A stretch of 5,992 bases of DNA from Anaerolineales bacterium (lineage in GTDB: Bacteria > Chloroflexota > Anaerolineae > Anaerolineales > E44-bin32): positions 1-5,992 of the forward strand of contig DAOVFE010000122.1 of NCBI GenBank assembly GCA_030673085.1, in the 5' to 3' direction. Position 1 is the first letter of the stretch; each line of letters starts with the position of its first letter. Below, in pieces: positions 1 through 5,467 of the stretch. The notes under the pieces were generated by a model. It ran no database searches. It was not told the DNA's origin and was given only the letters and a program-made list of their open reading frames with translations. The position numbers were made by a program, and so were the translations under genes.

Positions 1-71
1 AGCACTAACAGTAACATTAGTATGTTTTCCTCTGAATTGTGGATGTAAGGAATTGGATAGAGAGTGCTCGC

Positions 72-100
72 TTGACAATTTTCCCTGTGGAAACTAGGAT
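72..100 (+). promoter_or_regulatory. Sigma70-type promoter for the GNAT-prs pair
   Basis: A perfect -35 hexamer TTGACA (72-77) is followed after exactly 17 bases by TAGGAT (95-100), which matches 4 of 6 positions of TATAAT. Transcription would begin near 107 and read into the acetyltransferase gene and the PRPP synthetase gene. It is the best promoter match upstream of these genes. The -10 box is imperfect and the distance to the start codon is long, so a closer unrecognised promoter is possible. Confidence 0.5.
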
Positions 101-252
101 TCGGGAGCATAGAAGACTGAATCCAAGAAGCGTTATTTTTACCTTATCAGCCGGGCGTAGCCATGTGTCCCAACTATATATTTAATAGAATCCCTTGATG
201 TCATTGCAGTTGCTTCTTGTAAAGCTTTTATGGATTTGTGGTTGTCTGAAAC

Positions 253-348
253 GGGATGTCTTAAGCAGAAATACTTGCTGCTGCTGTTAATCTATTGTCT
301 AAATAAACGGATAATAAAAGGGAATGAGCAATAGAGATTCGACATCCC
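253..348 (+). repeat. Nested inverted repeats in the mRNA leader
   Basis: The outer arms are GGGATGTC (253-260) and GACATCCC (341-348), an exact 8-bp match. Nested inside are TCTATTG (291-297) and CAATAGA (329-335), an exact 7-bp match extendable by one G-U pair. The inner loop is A-rich. RNA from the upstream promoter could fold into a long two-part stem ending about 80 nt before the GNAT start codon. There is no U-tract after it, so it is not a standard terminator. Function is unknown. Confidence 0.35.
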
Positions 349-427
349 CTAAAGCAAAAGGTTGCTAACATTGATGAGTGGCCAGAATGGCTGGATCGAT
401 CAGGTAGAAAAGATGAAAGGCGAAGGA

Positions 428-979
428 ATGATCTGTTATGGTCGAGTGCGACTGAGAGCCGTTGAACCAGAAGACCTTCCAAGATTTGTTCAATGGTTCA
501 ATGATCCTGAGGTAGTAGAGAATTTAAACATGTATCTTCCGATGAGCTTGGTGGAGGAAGAGCGCTGGTATGAAGGCCTGGCGCAAATGAAACCGGCAGA
601 GCGGCCATTGGCGATCGATGCGCGATTTGAAAAGCAGTGGGTACATATCGGCAGTTGTGGTCTGATGGACATTAATCCGACTGCTCTAAATGCAGAATTG
701 GGTATTTCAATCGGGGATAAACGCTATTGGGATAAGGGCTATGGATCCGAGGCAATGCAAGCCTTGCTCCAGCATGCTTTTGAGACTTTGAATCTTCATC
801 GGGTATATCTTCGAGTCTATAAAAGCAATCCGCGGGCGATAAAGGTCTACAACCGAATTGGTTTCTGTGAAGAAGGATGCCTTCGAGAGGATCGATTCTC
901 TCATGGTCAGTATCAGGATACTCTTATCATGGGGATATTGCGTCCTGAATGGGATGCGAAAAAAGAGAATAGAGGTTGA
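428..979 (+). CDS. GNAT N-acetyltransferase, RimJ/RimL-like
   Basis: This is a predicted cytoplasmic acetyl-CoA-dependent N-acetyltransferase of the Acetyltransf_3 (RimJ/RimL/SpeG-like) type, 183 aa. The N-terminus MICYGRVRLRAVEPEDL is the usual first strand and helix of this group. The acetyl-CoA pyrophosphate-binding motif is WDKGYGSEA (residues 101-109), preceded by the strand ELGISIG (90-96). The C-terminal half has LHRVYLRVYKSNPRAIKVY (123-141), then GFCEEG (145-150) and DTLIMGIL (164-171), all typical of the family. I chose the ATG at 428 because homologues begin at this motif and AAAGG lies at 416-420 with 7-nt spacing. In-frame starts at 362 (TTG), 374 and 413 (with AGGT at 402-405) remain possible. 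The substrate (ribosomal protein N-terminus, polyamine, antibiotic or small metabolite) cannot be told. The stop lies one base before the next gene, so the two are probably co-transcribed. Confidence 0.9.
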   Translation: MICYGRVRLRAVEPEDLPRFVQWFNDPEVVENLNMYLPMSLVEEERWYEGLAQMKPAERPLAIDARFEKQWVHIGSCGLMDINPTALNAELGISIGDKRYWDKGYGSEAMQALLQHAFETLNLHRVYLRVYKSNPRAIKVYNRIGFCEEGCLREDRFSHGQYQDTLIMGILRPEWDAKKENRG

Positions 980-980
980 A

Positions 981-1943
981 ATGAGGACTATGTTTGGATA
1001 TGGAGATATTGCGCTCTTTTCCGGTTCGGGAAATCCAGAGCTTGCTCAAGAGATTAGCGACTACCTGAACGAGCCATTAAACGATTATGACCTGATTGAA
1101 TTTCCGAACGAAAATCTGTTTATCCGATTGCACGGAAGCGTACGAGGAAAGGATGTGTATCTACTTCAGAGTATGGGCCCGCCGGTGCACCGGAATATCA
1201 TGGAAATGCTAATTATGATTGACTGTCTTAAACGGGATTCGGTAGGACGCATCACAGCAGTTTTTCCCTATATGGCCTATGCTCGTTCAGACAAGAAGGA
1301 TCAGCCGCGGGTTCCGATTACCGCTCGCTTGGTTGCCGATATGATTGAAGTCGCGGGCGCTGACAGATATATCACCATTGATCTCCATGCGGGTCAGATC
1401 CAGGGGTTCTTCTCGATTCCAGGTGATGTACTTACCGCTTTTCATCTATTAAGCGATTATTTCCTTGCGCAACCGCATGAGAACTCCGTCGTCGCAACTA
1501 CCGACCTGGGATTTGCCAAGAAGGGACGCAACTTCGCCGTAAAACTGGGTGTCCCGCTGGCATTCGTTGAAAAGAGACGGGTAATCGATGATCGACATGC
1601 CCATGCTATGCAAATTATCGGGGATGTTCAGGGCAAGGATGTGATTCTAGTCGACGATGAGGTATTAACGGGAAGTTCAATTATTGAGGCAGCCCATATT
1701 CTTAAAAAGCATGGAGCGCAAAGCTTGAAACTGTCATTTACTCACGCTCTACTAGCGCCTCCGGCTGCTAAAAACTTGACGGCAGTCGATTCGATTACTG
1801 AGATCGTGACAACCAATACATTGCGCATCCCGCCAGAGAAACAGCATCCAAAGATGACTATCCTTTCTGTGGCGCCGCTCCTGGGTGAAGTCATCCTTCG
1901 AGCTCATGAGGGCCGGTCGGTCGGCGAGTTGTTTAACGAATGA
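981..1943 (+). CDS. prs: Ribose-phosphate pyrophosphokinase (PRPP synthetase)
   Basis: The family makes phosphoribosyl pyrophosphate from ATP and ribose 5-phosphate in the cytoplasm, feeding purine, pyrimidine, NAD, His and Trp synthesis. The 320-aa length is normal. Visible motifs are FSGSGNPELAQEI (13-25), the ATP-site segment FPYMAYARSDKK (95-106), DLHAGQIQGFFSIPGD (134-149), the catalytic flexible-loop start EKRR (197-200) and the PRPP/ribose-phosphate loop VDDEVLTGSS (224-233). That loop is unusual: most bacterial enzymes have DDMIDTGGT, so the loop Asp is replaced by Leu and GGT by GSS. The FPNE segment (41-44) also differs from the common FSDGE. It may be a divergent subclass or a paralogue, but the catalytic Lys/Arg and paired Asp are kept. 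The start at 981 has AGAGG at 971-975 and follows the GNAT stop by one base. A longer open frame from 858 lies inside the GNAT gene and is unlikely. Confidence 0.9.
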   Translation: MRTMFGYGDIALFSGSGNPELAQEISDYLNEPLNDYDLIEFPNENLFIRLHGSVRGKDVYLLQSMGPPVHRNIMEMLIMIDCLKRDSVGRITAVFPYMAYARSDKKDQPRVPITARLVADMIEVAGADRYITIDLHAGQIQGFFSIPGDVLTAFHLLSDYFLAQPHENSVVATTDLGFAKKGRNFAVKLGVPLAFVEKRRVIDDRHAHAMQIIGDVQGKDVILVDDEVLTGSSIIEAAHILKKHGAQSLKLSFTHALLAPPAAKNLTAVDSITEIVTTNTLRIPPEKQHPKMTILSVAPLLGEVILRAHEGRSVGELFNE

Positions 1944-2236
1944 TGATGTCTTTATCGCTTAGCAGACTGTAGTTCTTAAATTTCCTTTCGTAACGATGGG
2001 AAAGCGCCGCATATAAGAGATGTTTCTTCACTTTCTTTGCTATATTTGTCAGCGAGGTAGGCTATGCCTCGGCAATAAAGAAGTAGAACGTGGGGATAAG
2101 CTTAGTAGGATGAATGAAGCTAGAAGCTGTTTCTAATTCCCTTAAATTTCCTATCTATTAATGACTCAGCATGTTTATTAACGAAGCCATAATGCCTAGT
2201 TTCTTGAATGAAAGGTCTCCACACCGAGATATTTAA

Positions 2237-2379
2237 GGGTGTTGAAAAACATATTTGCCCATAAAAGCGTGTGGTATATATGGGGTGGAAGCTCCCAAAC
2301 CCGCACTTTCTACTCATCCCCACAGCAAGTTGTTGGGTTTCCTGGCTTTTTCCCATGATTCCTCTCTTTTTCAACACTC
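2237..2379. mobile_element. MITE-like element or IS remnant
   Basis: GGGTGTTGAAAAA at 2237-2249 is matched, inverted, by TTTTTCAACACTC at 2367-2379, giving 12 of 13 identical bases and an element of 143 bp. Terminal repeats containing GTTGAAAAA occur in several DDE insertion-sequence families, and a short non-coding body with such ends is the form of a MITE. No clear target-site duplication is visible on the flanks, and no transposase domain can be recognised inside. The right half, read on the reverse strand, carries a copy of a short repeat found elsewhere in this window. It could instead be a chance inverted repeat, but arm length and layout argue against that. Confidence 0.45.
2318..2356 (-). 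repeat. Dispersed repeat, copy 1 (inside the MITE-like element)
   Basis: Read on the reverse strand from 2356, this begins ATGGGAAAAAGCCAG and has TTGCTGTGGGG at offset 29-39. The copy at 5378 has the same first 15 bases and TTGCTGCGGGG at the same offset, so the two align without gaps over about 39 bases. The bases between the two blocks are poorly conserved. Confidence 0.5.
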
Positions 2380-2458
2380 ACACATTTTAACCTTGCCTAT
2401 GTCACAGGTAGAAATCCCAAGCAATATAGACTTGTTAAAGGTGGCAAAGCAGCGTAGG

Positions 2459-2498
2459 AATCTAACTTATCTGAGTCCAACTTGCCTGTTAGGTTTTT
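2459..2498 (+). terminator. Weak intrinsic terminator-like hairpin
   Basis: AATCTAAC (2459-2466) can pair with GTTAGGTT (2488-2495) over 8 bp including one G-U, and the downstream arm runs into TTTTT, then CTTATT. The stem is AT-rich and the loop is 21 nt, so it would be a weak terminator. It could end transcripts coming from prs or from the mobile-element remnant. The 500-base distance from prs makes its role uncertain. Confidence 0.3.
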
Positions 2499-2546
2499 CT
2501 TATTAGAAAGAGTCAGAACTCCCCAGTGTACGGCGCTCACGGTTAA

Positions 2547-2587
2547 TTGGATTCGCTCGCTATCAATCGCCTGAGGGCGAATTCCAA
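2547..2587. repeat. Bulged hairpin upstream of the YihY-family gene
   Basis: TTGGATTCGC (2547-2556) pairs with GCGAAT-T-CCAA (2577-2587), a 10-bp stem with one bulged T. A competing smaller hairpin, TCGCC (2567-2571) with GGCGA (2576-2580) and loop TGAG, shares the right arm. It might be a structured RNA, a repeat unit or chance. It lies about 200 bases before the next start codon. Confidence 0.3.
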
Positions 2588-2728
2588 CTGAATGGAAGGC
2601 GAGAGTTTGGAAGTGTGAAACCTAAAAAGGGCTTTTTCTTCGCGAAGCCTGCAAAACCCGTGAAGCCCGCGTAGCCGGCATAGCTGCATATTCAGAGGTT
2701 CTGCACAGCGCGAATCGCACGCTATTGC

Positions 2729-2747
2729 TTGCTGCGGAGTACTTCAC
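2729..2747 (+). repeat. Dispersed repeat, second module only
   Basis: TTGCTGCGGAGTACTTCAC matches the second module of the repeat at 5406-5424 (TTGCTGCGGGGTTCTTCAC) at 17 of 19 bases on the same strand. The first module is absent at the expected distance upstream. It lies about 45 bases before the YihY-family start codon, where it may overlap that gene's promoter. Confidence 0.35.
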
Positions 2748-2761
2748 CTTGGACATGATAG

Positions 2762-2767
2762 TATGAT
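2762..2767 (+). promoter_or_regulatory. Possible -10 box of the YihY-family gene
   Basis: TATGAT matches TATAAT at 5 of 6 positions and lies 24 bases before the GTG start. No good -35 hexamer stands 16-18 bases upstream, so this is a weak call. Confidence 0.25.
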
Positions 2768-2791
2768 AGCAGATGTCTATGGAGACAGCGC

Positions 2792-3673
2792 GTGAAGAAA
2801 ATTATGCTGATGCTGGCAAAGTGCTGGGTTCGGGTGAAGGCCCTTAATCGAGAAGTCTATCGAGTAGCGCGTGAAACTATATATGGGTTTGGGAAACATG
2901 AATGTGCGACCCGTGCTGCAGGTTTGGCTTATCGTGGATTGCTCTCGATTTTCCCGTTGATGTTGTTTCTGATGTATCTCGGAAGTAAGTTCTTAACATC
3001 GGAAACAACGAGCGAAGTGCTCTATTCAAATTTGGAGCAAATGCTACCCGCAGCCGTCGGTTTGGTCAGCCAGACTGTGGACCAGACTCTGGATGCTCGT
3101 GGGCCTATCGGTTTGATAAGTGGAATAGGCTTGATCTGGAGCGCGTCTTCGCTGTTTAATGCGCTTTTTGCCTCCTTGGATATTATTTTTTTGGAGAAAG
3201 CTCGTTCCGGCTGGAGGCGTGGTCTTCTGGCGGCAACATCGGTAATCGGATTAGGTTTGCTTTTTGTCGTTTCAATAGTACTGAGCGCGCTTTCTGCCAT
3301 TCACTTGCCAGAAGGATCTACACTCGCCTACCGGTGGCTAAACCGAGGCCTCGGTATTTTGGTCACAATTCTCATTTGCATGCTGCTTTTCCGCTGGCTG
3401 CCTAGCCGTAACGTGGACAAGCGGGCAGCGTTAGCCGGTAGCGCTTTGACAGGAGTGCTATGGGAAATCGCCAAAGTTGCTTTTGCATGGTATATCGCTT
3501 CAGGGTTTACTAACCTTGGCCTGGTTTATGGATCATTGGCTTCTATTGTAGGATTAATGTTGTGGGCTTTTCTCACCGGGGAAATTATATTCATTGGTGC
3601 AGAATTTGGAGCGGCGCTTGAGCGAATATATTGGTCGAAAGATAAGAGCCGGCTTAGCCTTGATGATTCCTAG
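2792..3673 (+). CDS. YihY/BrkB-family inner-membrane protein
   Basis: This 293-aa integral membrane protein has the hallmarks of the YihY/BrkB (formerly 'ribonuclease BN') family. RAAGLAYRGLLSIFPL (41-56) is the family's first helix signature. GLIWSASSLFNAL (113-125) and LVYGSLASIVGLMLWAFLTG (244-263), followed by GAEFGAAL (269-276), are the later conserved blocks. Predicted membrane segments are at about 43-64, 106-128, 145-168, 185-203, 211-236 and 246-274, six in all, with a basic N-terminal cytoplasmic stretch and a charged tail. The family's biochemical role is not settled; the RNase BN and serum-resistance labels are historical. The start is GTG with GGAGA at 2781-2785 and suitable spacing. 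It stands alone: a long gap lies upstream and the next gene converges on it. Confidence 0.92.
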   Translation: MKKIMLMLAKCWVRVKALNREVYRVARETIYGFGKHECATRAAGLAYRGLLSIFPLMLFLMYLGSKFLTSETTSEVLYSNLEQMLPAAVGLVSQTVDQTLDARGPIGLISGIGLIWSASSLFNALFASLDIIFLEKARSGWRRGLLAATSVIGLGLLFVVSIVLSALSAIHLPEGSTLAYRWLNRGLGILVTILICMLLFRWLPSRNVDKRAALAGSALTGVLWEIAKVAFAWYIASGFTNLGLVYGSLASIVGLMLWAFLTGEIIFIGAEFGAALERIYWSKDKSRLSLDDS

Positions 3674-3858
3674 AATTGAAGCCGAATTTTGGAATTTGAA
3701 GACCTGCTTAAAGTACAGAGCATTTGCCTTTTCTGCTGATCTCCATAGTTATATATAAAAACGGTTAGCTTTCAAATGTCTCAGAACTGATCAATTAATC
3801 TGCCTCTGAGAAATGAAGTTAATACCGGGGCTTTCTTCGAGTGTCCAAGCCGAAGTTC

Positions 3859-3877
3859 ATGGGAAAAGGCCAGAATA
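3859..3877 (+). repeat. Dispersed repeat, first module only
   Basis: ATGGGAAAAGGCCAGAATA differs at one base from ATGGGAAAAAGCCAGAATA at 5378-5396. The second module is not present downstream. It lies in the 224-base convergent gap between the YihY-family gene and the MFS gene. The rest of that gap contains no convincing terminator for either gene. Confidence 0.45.
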
Positions 3878-3897
3878 GGTAAAGAGGGACTTATGTA

Positions 3898-5166
3898 TTA
3901 TGTGTCAGGCGAAACGGGTTCGGCTGGTGCTTCTCCTTTAGATGCTTGTCGGCCGGCCACTTTATTTTGCAAGAGAAGGTAACTTACCGCCGTGATAAGA
4001 CCAAGGATTCCAGCCCCATACCAAACCCAGCGAGCATCTATGTAATCGATTACCAGACCAGCGAGAAGCGGCCCAATCGCGAATCCAACCATCCAATTGA
4101 AGCCGCTGAGAGCCATATAGCGCCCGCGCATATTTTCTGGCGATAGATAGGCGACTAACGCTTGAGAAACTGGGCTGACGATCATCTCGCCGATAGTGAT
4201 AATGACCATGGCGATAAGGAAGGCCGTATAGCTGGCGAAGAATCCATACATGCTAAATCCGATTGCATATAGCACACAGCCAATGGCCATCATCGGCATG
4301 GGTGAGAGGTCTTTAATTTTGCGGGTAATATAAAACTGGAAAAGAACAACCATGCCCGCATTCAGGCTCAGGATGTAGCCAAAGCCTCTCGCATTAATGC
4401 CGTGGAAATCCCGCAAATATACCGGGAGTGTGCTATTCATCTGGACGTAAACCAGGACCATCAAGATGCCGACAGCAATGAAGGCCATGAAAGTTGAATC
4501 GTGCAAGACTTCGACGTAGCCGCGGAAAGTCTGGCCTATTGATTCGTGTTTGGTCTCGCCGGACTCTTCAGGCTTGGTTTCATGCATCGATATAGCAACA
4601 ATGATTGCCGTAATCAGGCTGGTGATAGCGTCGCAAATAAAAAGTAGCAAGTAAGATTTGGACGCCAGCAAACCACCGATTGCCGGGCCAATGGCAACCG
4701 CCAGATTAAACACGACTCGAAAGATGCCGAATCCCTGTGCGCGCTGTTTATCGGGTAGAAGATCGGCTACCATCGCTTGATGGGCGGGTCCTCCGATCTC
4801 AGAAAAGATCCCCGATACCAATGCGAAAATGATGAAAACATCCAGCGTGTTTATCAACCCCATAACGACGCTGCTTAGCGCGCTGGCCACTAATCCGAGG
4901 ATTAAGGTTATTTTGCGTCCAAATCGATCCGTGAGCACGCCCCCTAACATGCCGCCAATCATCGCTGAGACTGAGAAAACACCAAAAAGAAGGCCGATCT
5001 GGGTCATACCGACGCCGAATTTTTCAGTTACGTACAATGTAAAGAAAGGAAATAGAAGCGCTCCTCCAAGTCGGTCAATGAATGAAGCTGTAATCAATGT
5101 CCAGAATTGCTTCGGAAATTCGTTGTATATATTTTGTATATTTTTAATTGATGTTTTAGGAAGCAT
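3898..5166 (-). CDS. MFS transporter, drug-efflux (DHA1, MdtH-like) type
   Basis: A 422-aa major facilitator superfamily protein, predicted to be a 12-helix proton-coupled exporter in the cytoplasmic membrane. The helix 2-3 loop carries motif A, GGVLTDRFGRK (75-85), with the usual Asp, Arg and Gly residues. Helix 1 has the acidic/basic pair in SFIDRLGGALLFPFFTLYV (28-46). Glu123 in helix 4 and Glu327 in helix 10 are buried acids plausible for proton or cation handling. The linker at about 195-215 is hydrophilic and separates the two six-helix halves. ENMRGRYMAL (344-353) is typical of efflux members of this group. Substrate is unknown; multidrug export is an inference from similarity. The ATG at 5166 has an AGGTT ribosome-binding site (reverse complement of 5175-5179) about 8 nt away. 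A promoter and palindrome upstream suggest it is a separately controlled gene. Confidence 0.9.
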   Translation of the reverse strand: MLPKTSIKNIQNIYNEFPKQFWTLITASFIDRLGGALLFPFFTLYVTEKFGVGMTQIGLLFGVFSVSAMIGGMLGGVLTDRFGRKITLILGLVASALSSVVMGLINTLDVFIIFALVSGIFSEIGGPAHQAMVADLLPDKQRAQGFGIFRVVFNLAVAIGPAIGGLLASKSYLLLFICDAITSLITAIIVAISMHETKPEESGETKHESIGQTFRGYVEVLHDSTFMAFIAVGILMVLVYVQMNSTLPVYLRDFHGINARGFGYILSLNAGMVVLFQFYITRKIKDLSPMPMMAIGCVLYAIGFSMYGFFASYTAFLIAMVIITIGEMIVSPVSQALVAYLSPENMRGRYMALSGFNWMVGFAIGPLLAGLVIDYIDARWVWYGAGILGLITAVSYLLLQNKVAGRQASKGEAPAEPVSPDT

Positions 5167-5223
5167 GAGATATCAACCTATTTTTATGGATAATGACTGT
5201 CGCTGAAAAAATTTTTAGTCGGC

Positions 5224-5245
5224 CTTTTTTGATCGGACAAAAAAG
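5224..5245. promoter_or_regulatory. Perfect palindrome, likely operator of the MFS gene
   Basis: CTTTTTTG (5224-5231) and CAAAAAAG (5238-5245) are exact reverse complements separated by six bases, ATCGGA. On the reverse strand the palindrome begins six bases after the predicted -10 box, so it covers the expected transcription start of the transporter gene. A repressor bound there would block initiation. No regulator gene is visible in the window. Alternatively it is a 5' RNA hairpin. Confidence 0.45.
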
Positions 5246-5251
5246 CTATTT

Positions 5252-5260
5252 ATTGTAGCA
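5252..5260 (-). promoter_or_regulatory. Extended -10 promoter of the MFS gene
   Basis: The reverse strand reads TGCTACAAT, an extended -10 element: a TG dinucleotide, one base, then TACAAT, which matches 5 of 6 positions of TATAAT. There is no clear -35 hexamer, which is normal for extended -10 promoters. The start would be near 5245, giving a leader of about 80 nt before the MFS start codon. Confidence 0.45.
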
Positions 5261-5343
5261 AATGCATGAGAATCTGGTTGATTTCATAGCAATCACTTTG
5301 ATTGGGTTTCTCCGATAGCATCCAAGATTGGACTAGATAGCAA

Positions 5344-5377
5344 GAGCCATCTCGCCGGAGATGGCTCCTTACTTTTT
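5344..5377 (+). terminator. Strong stem-loop with forward-strand T-tract
   Basis: GAGCCATCTC (5344-5353) and GAGATGGCTC (5358-5367) form a perfect 10-bp stem with a GCCG loop. CTTACTTTTT follows on the forward strand, giving a good intrinsic-terminator shape in that direction. On the reverse strand the hairpin is followed by TTGCTATCT, a poor tract, but it could still help end the OsmC-family transcript about 90 nt after its stop. No forward gene lies upstream for 1.6 kb. Confidence 0.65.
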
Positions 5378-5424
5378 ATGGGAAAAAGCCAGAATACCTC
5401 GTAGGTTGCTGCGGGGTTCTTCAC
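5378..5424 (+). repeat. Dispersed repeat, most complete copy
   Basis: This copy holds both modules: ATGGGAAAAAGCCAGAATA (5378-5396) and TTGCTGCGGGGTTCTTCAC (5406-5424). The first matches 2356-2342 on the reverse strand exactly for 15 bases and 3859-3877 at 18 of 19. The second matches 2729-2747 at 17 of 19. The repeat starts directly after the terminator T-tract. Translated from its ATG it hits a stop at the ninth codon, so it is not an intact gene. Confidence 0.5.
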
Positions 5425-5467
5425 GTTTAGAAGACTAAATACTAAATCGAGCCTAAAAGGCAAGATC

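Larger units (their letters stand above)
1..427. other. Leader region without a credible gene
   Basis: No reading frame of believable length or composition lies here on either strand. What can be seen is a sigma70-like promoter at 72-100, a small inverted repeat GGATTC (97-102) / GAATCC (119-124) next to it, a 30-codon frame at 198-290 ending in four cysteine codons, and two nested inverted repeats between 253 and 348. If the promoter is used, the acetyltransferase gene has an untranslated leader of about 320 nt, long enough for post-transcriptional control. No known riboswitch class was recognised by eye. Confidence 0.6.
1944..2791. other. Long gene-free gap with element remnants
   Basis: About 850 bases separate prs from the YihY-family gene. 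The open frames present are short, compositionally odd and cross the boundaries of a repeat element, so I do not call a gene. The gap holds a MITE-like element (2237-2379), a terminator-like hairpin (2459-2498), a bulged hairpin (2547-2587), a repeat fragment (2729-2747) and a possible -10 box for the next gene (2762-2767). From 1944 to 2236 I see only a weak 5-bp stem (CGAGG 2053-2057 / CCTCG 2067-2071). The gap looks like decayed, insertion-prone DNA. Confidence 0.6.
5167..5467. other. Gap between MFS and OsmC-family genes
   Basis: This 301-base stretch contains no credible gene. Going up in coordinate it holds the MFS ribosome-binding site, an AT palindrome AAAAATTTTT (5207-5216), a perfect 8+8 palindrome (5224-5245), the MFS extended -10 box (5252-5260), a strong hairpin with a T-tract on the forward strand (5344-5377) and the most complete copy of the dispersed repeat (5378-5424). 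Confidence 0.7.

Noticed and set aside
295..315. TTGTCT and GATAAT as a second promoter before the GNAT gene
   Set aside because: The hexamers are only 9 bases apart, which is not functional spacing.
858..980. N-terminal extension of the PRPP synthetase frame
   Set aside because: It lies within the GNAT coding sequence in another frame. The family N-terminus (FGYGDIALFSGS) starts just after the ATG at 981, which has its own ribosome-binding site.
2053..2071. CGAGG / CCTCG stem downstream of prs
   Set aside because: The stem is five base pairs with no T-tract after it, too weak to call the prs terminator.
2120..2377. Reverse-strand 85-codon frame beginning at the right end of the MITE-like element
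   Set aside because: It crosses the whole element and continues past its left end with no recognisable domain. It overlaps another frame of similar quality on the other strand. It is most likely an accidental frame through repeat DNA, though its start coincides with a copy of the dispersed repeat.
2255..2506. Forward 83-codon frame from a TTG
   Set aside because: It starts inside the left end of the MITE-like element, runs out of its right end, has no ribosome-binding site and resembles no family.
3779..3811. TCTCAGA / TCTGAGA inverted repeat between the converging YihY and MFS genes
   Set aside because: The arms are only 7 bp with a 19-base loop and no T-tract follows on either strand, so it does not qualify as a terminator.
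4829..5206. Forward 125-codon frame opposite the MFS gene
   Set aside because: It is the antisense shadow of the transporter. The reverse frame has clear MFS motifs and this one has no domain.
5207..5216. AAAAATTTTT palindrome in the MFS leader
   Set aside because: A run of A then T is self-complementary by composition. Without flanking symmetry it is not evidence of a binding site.
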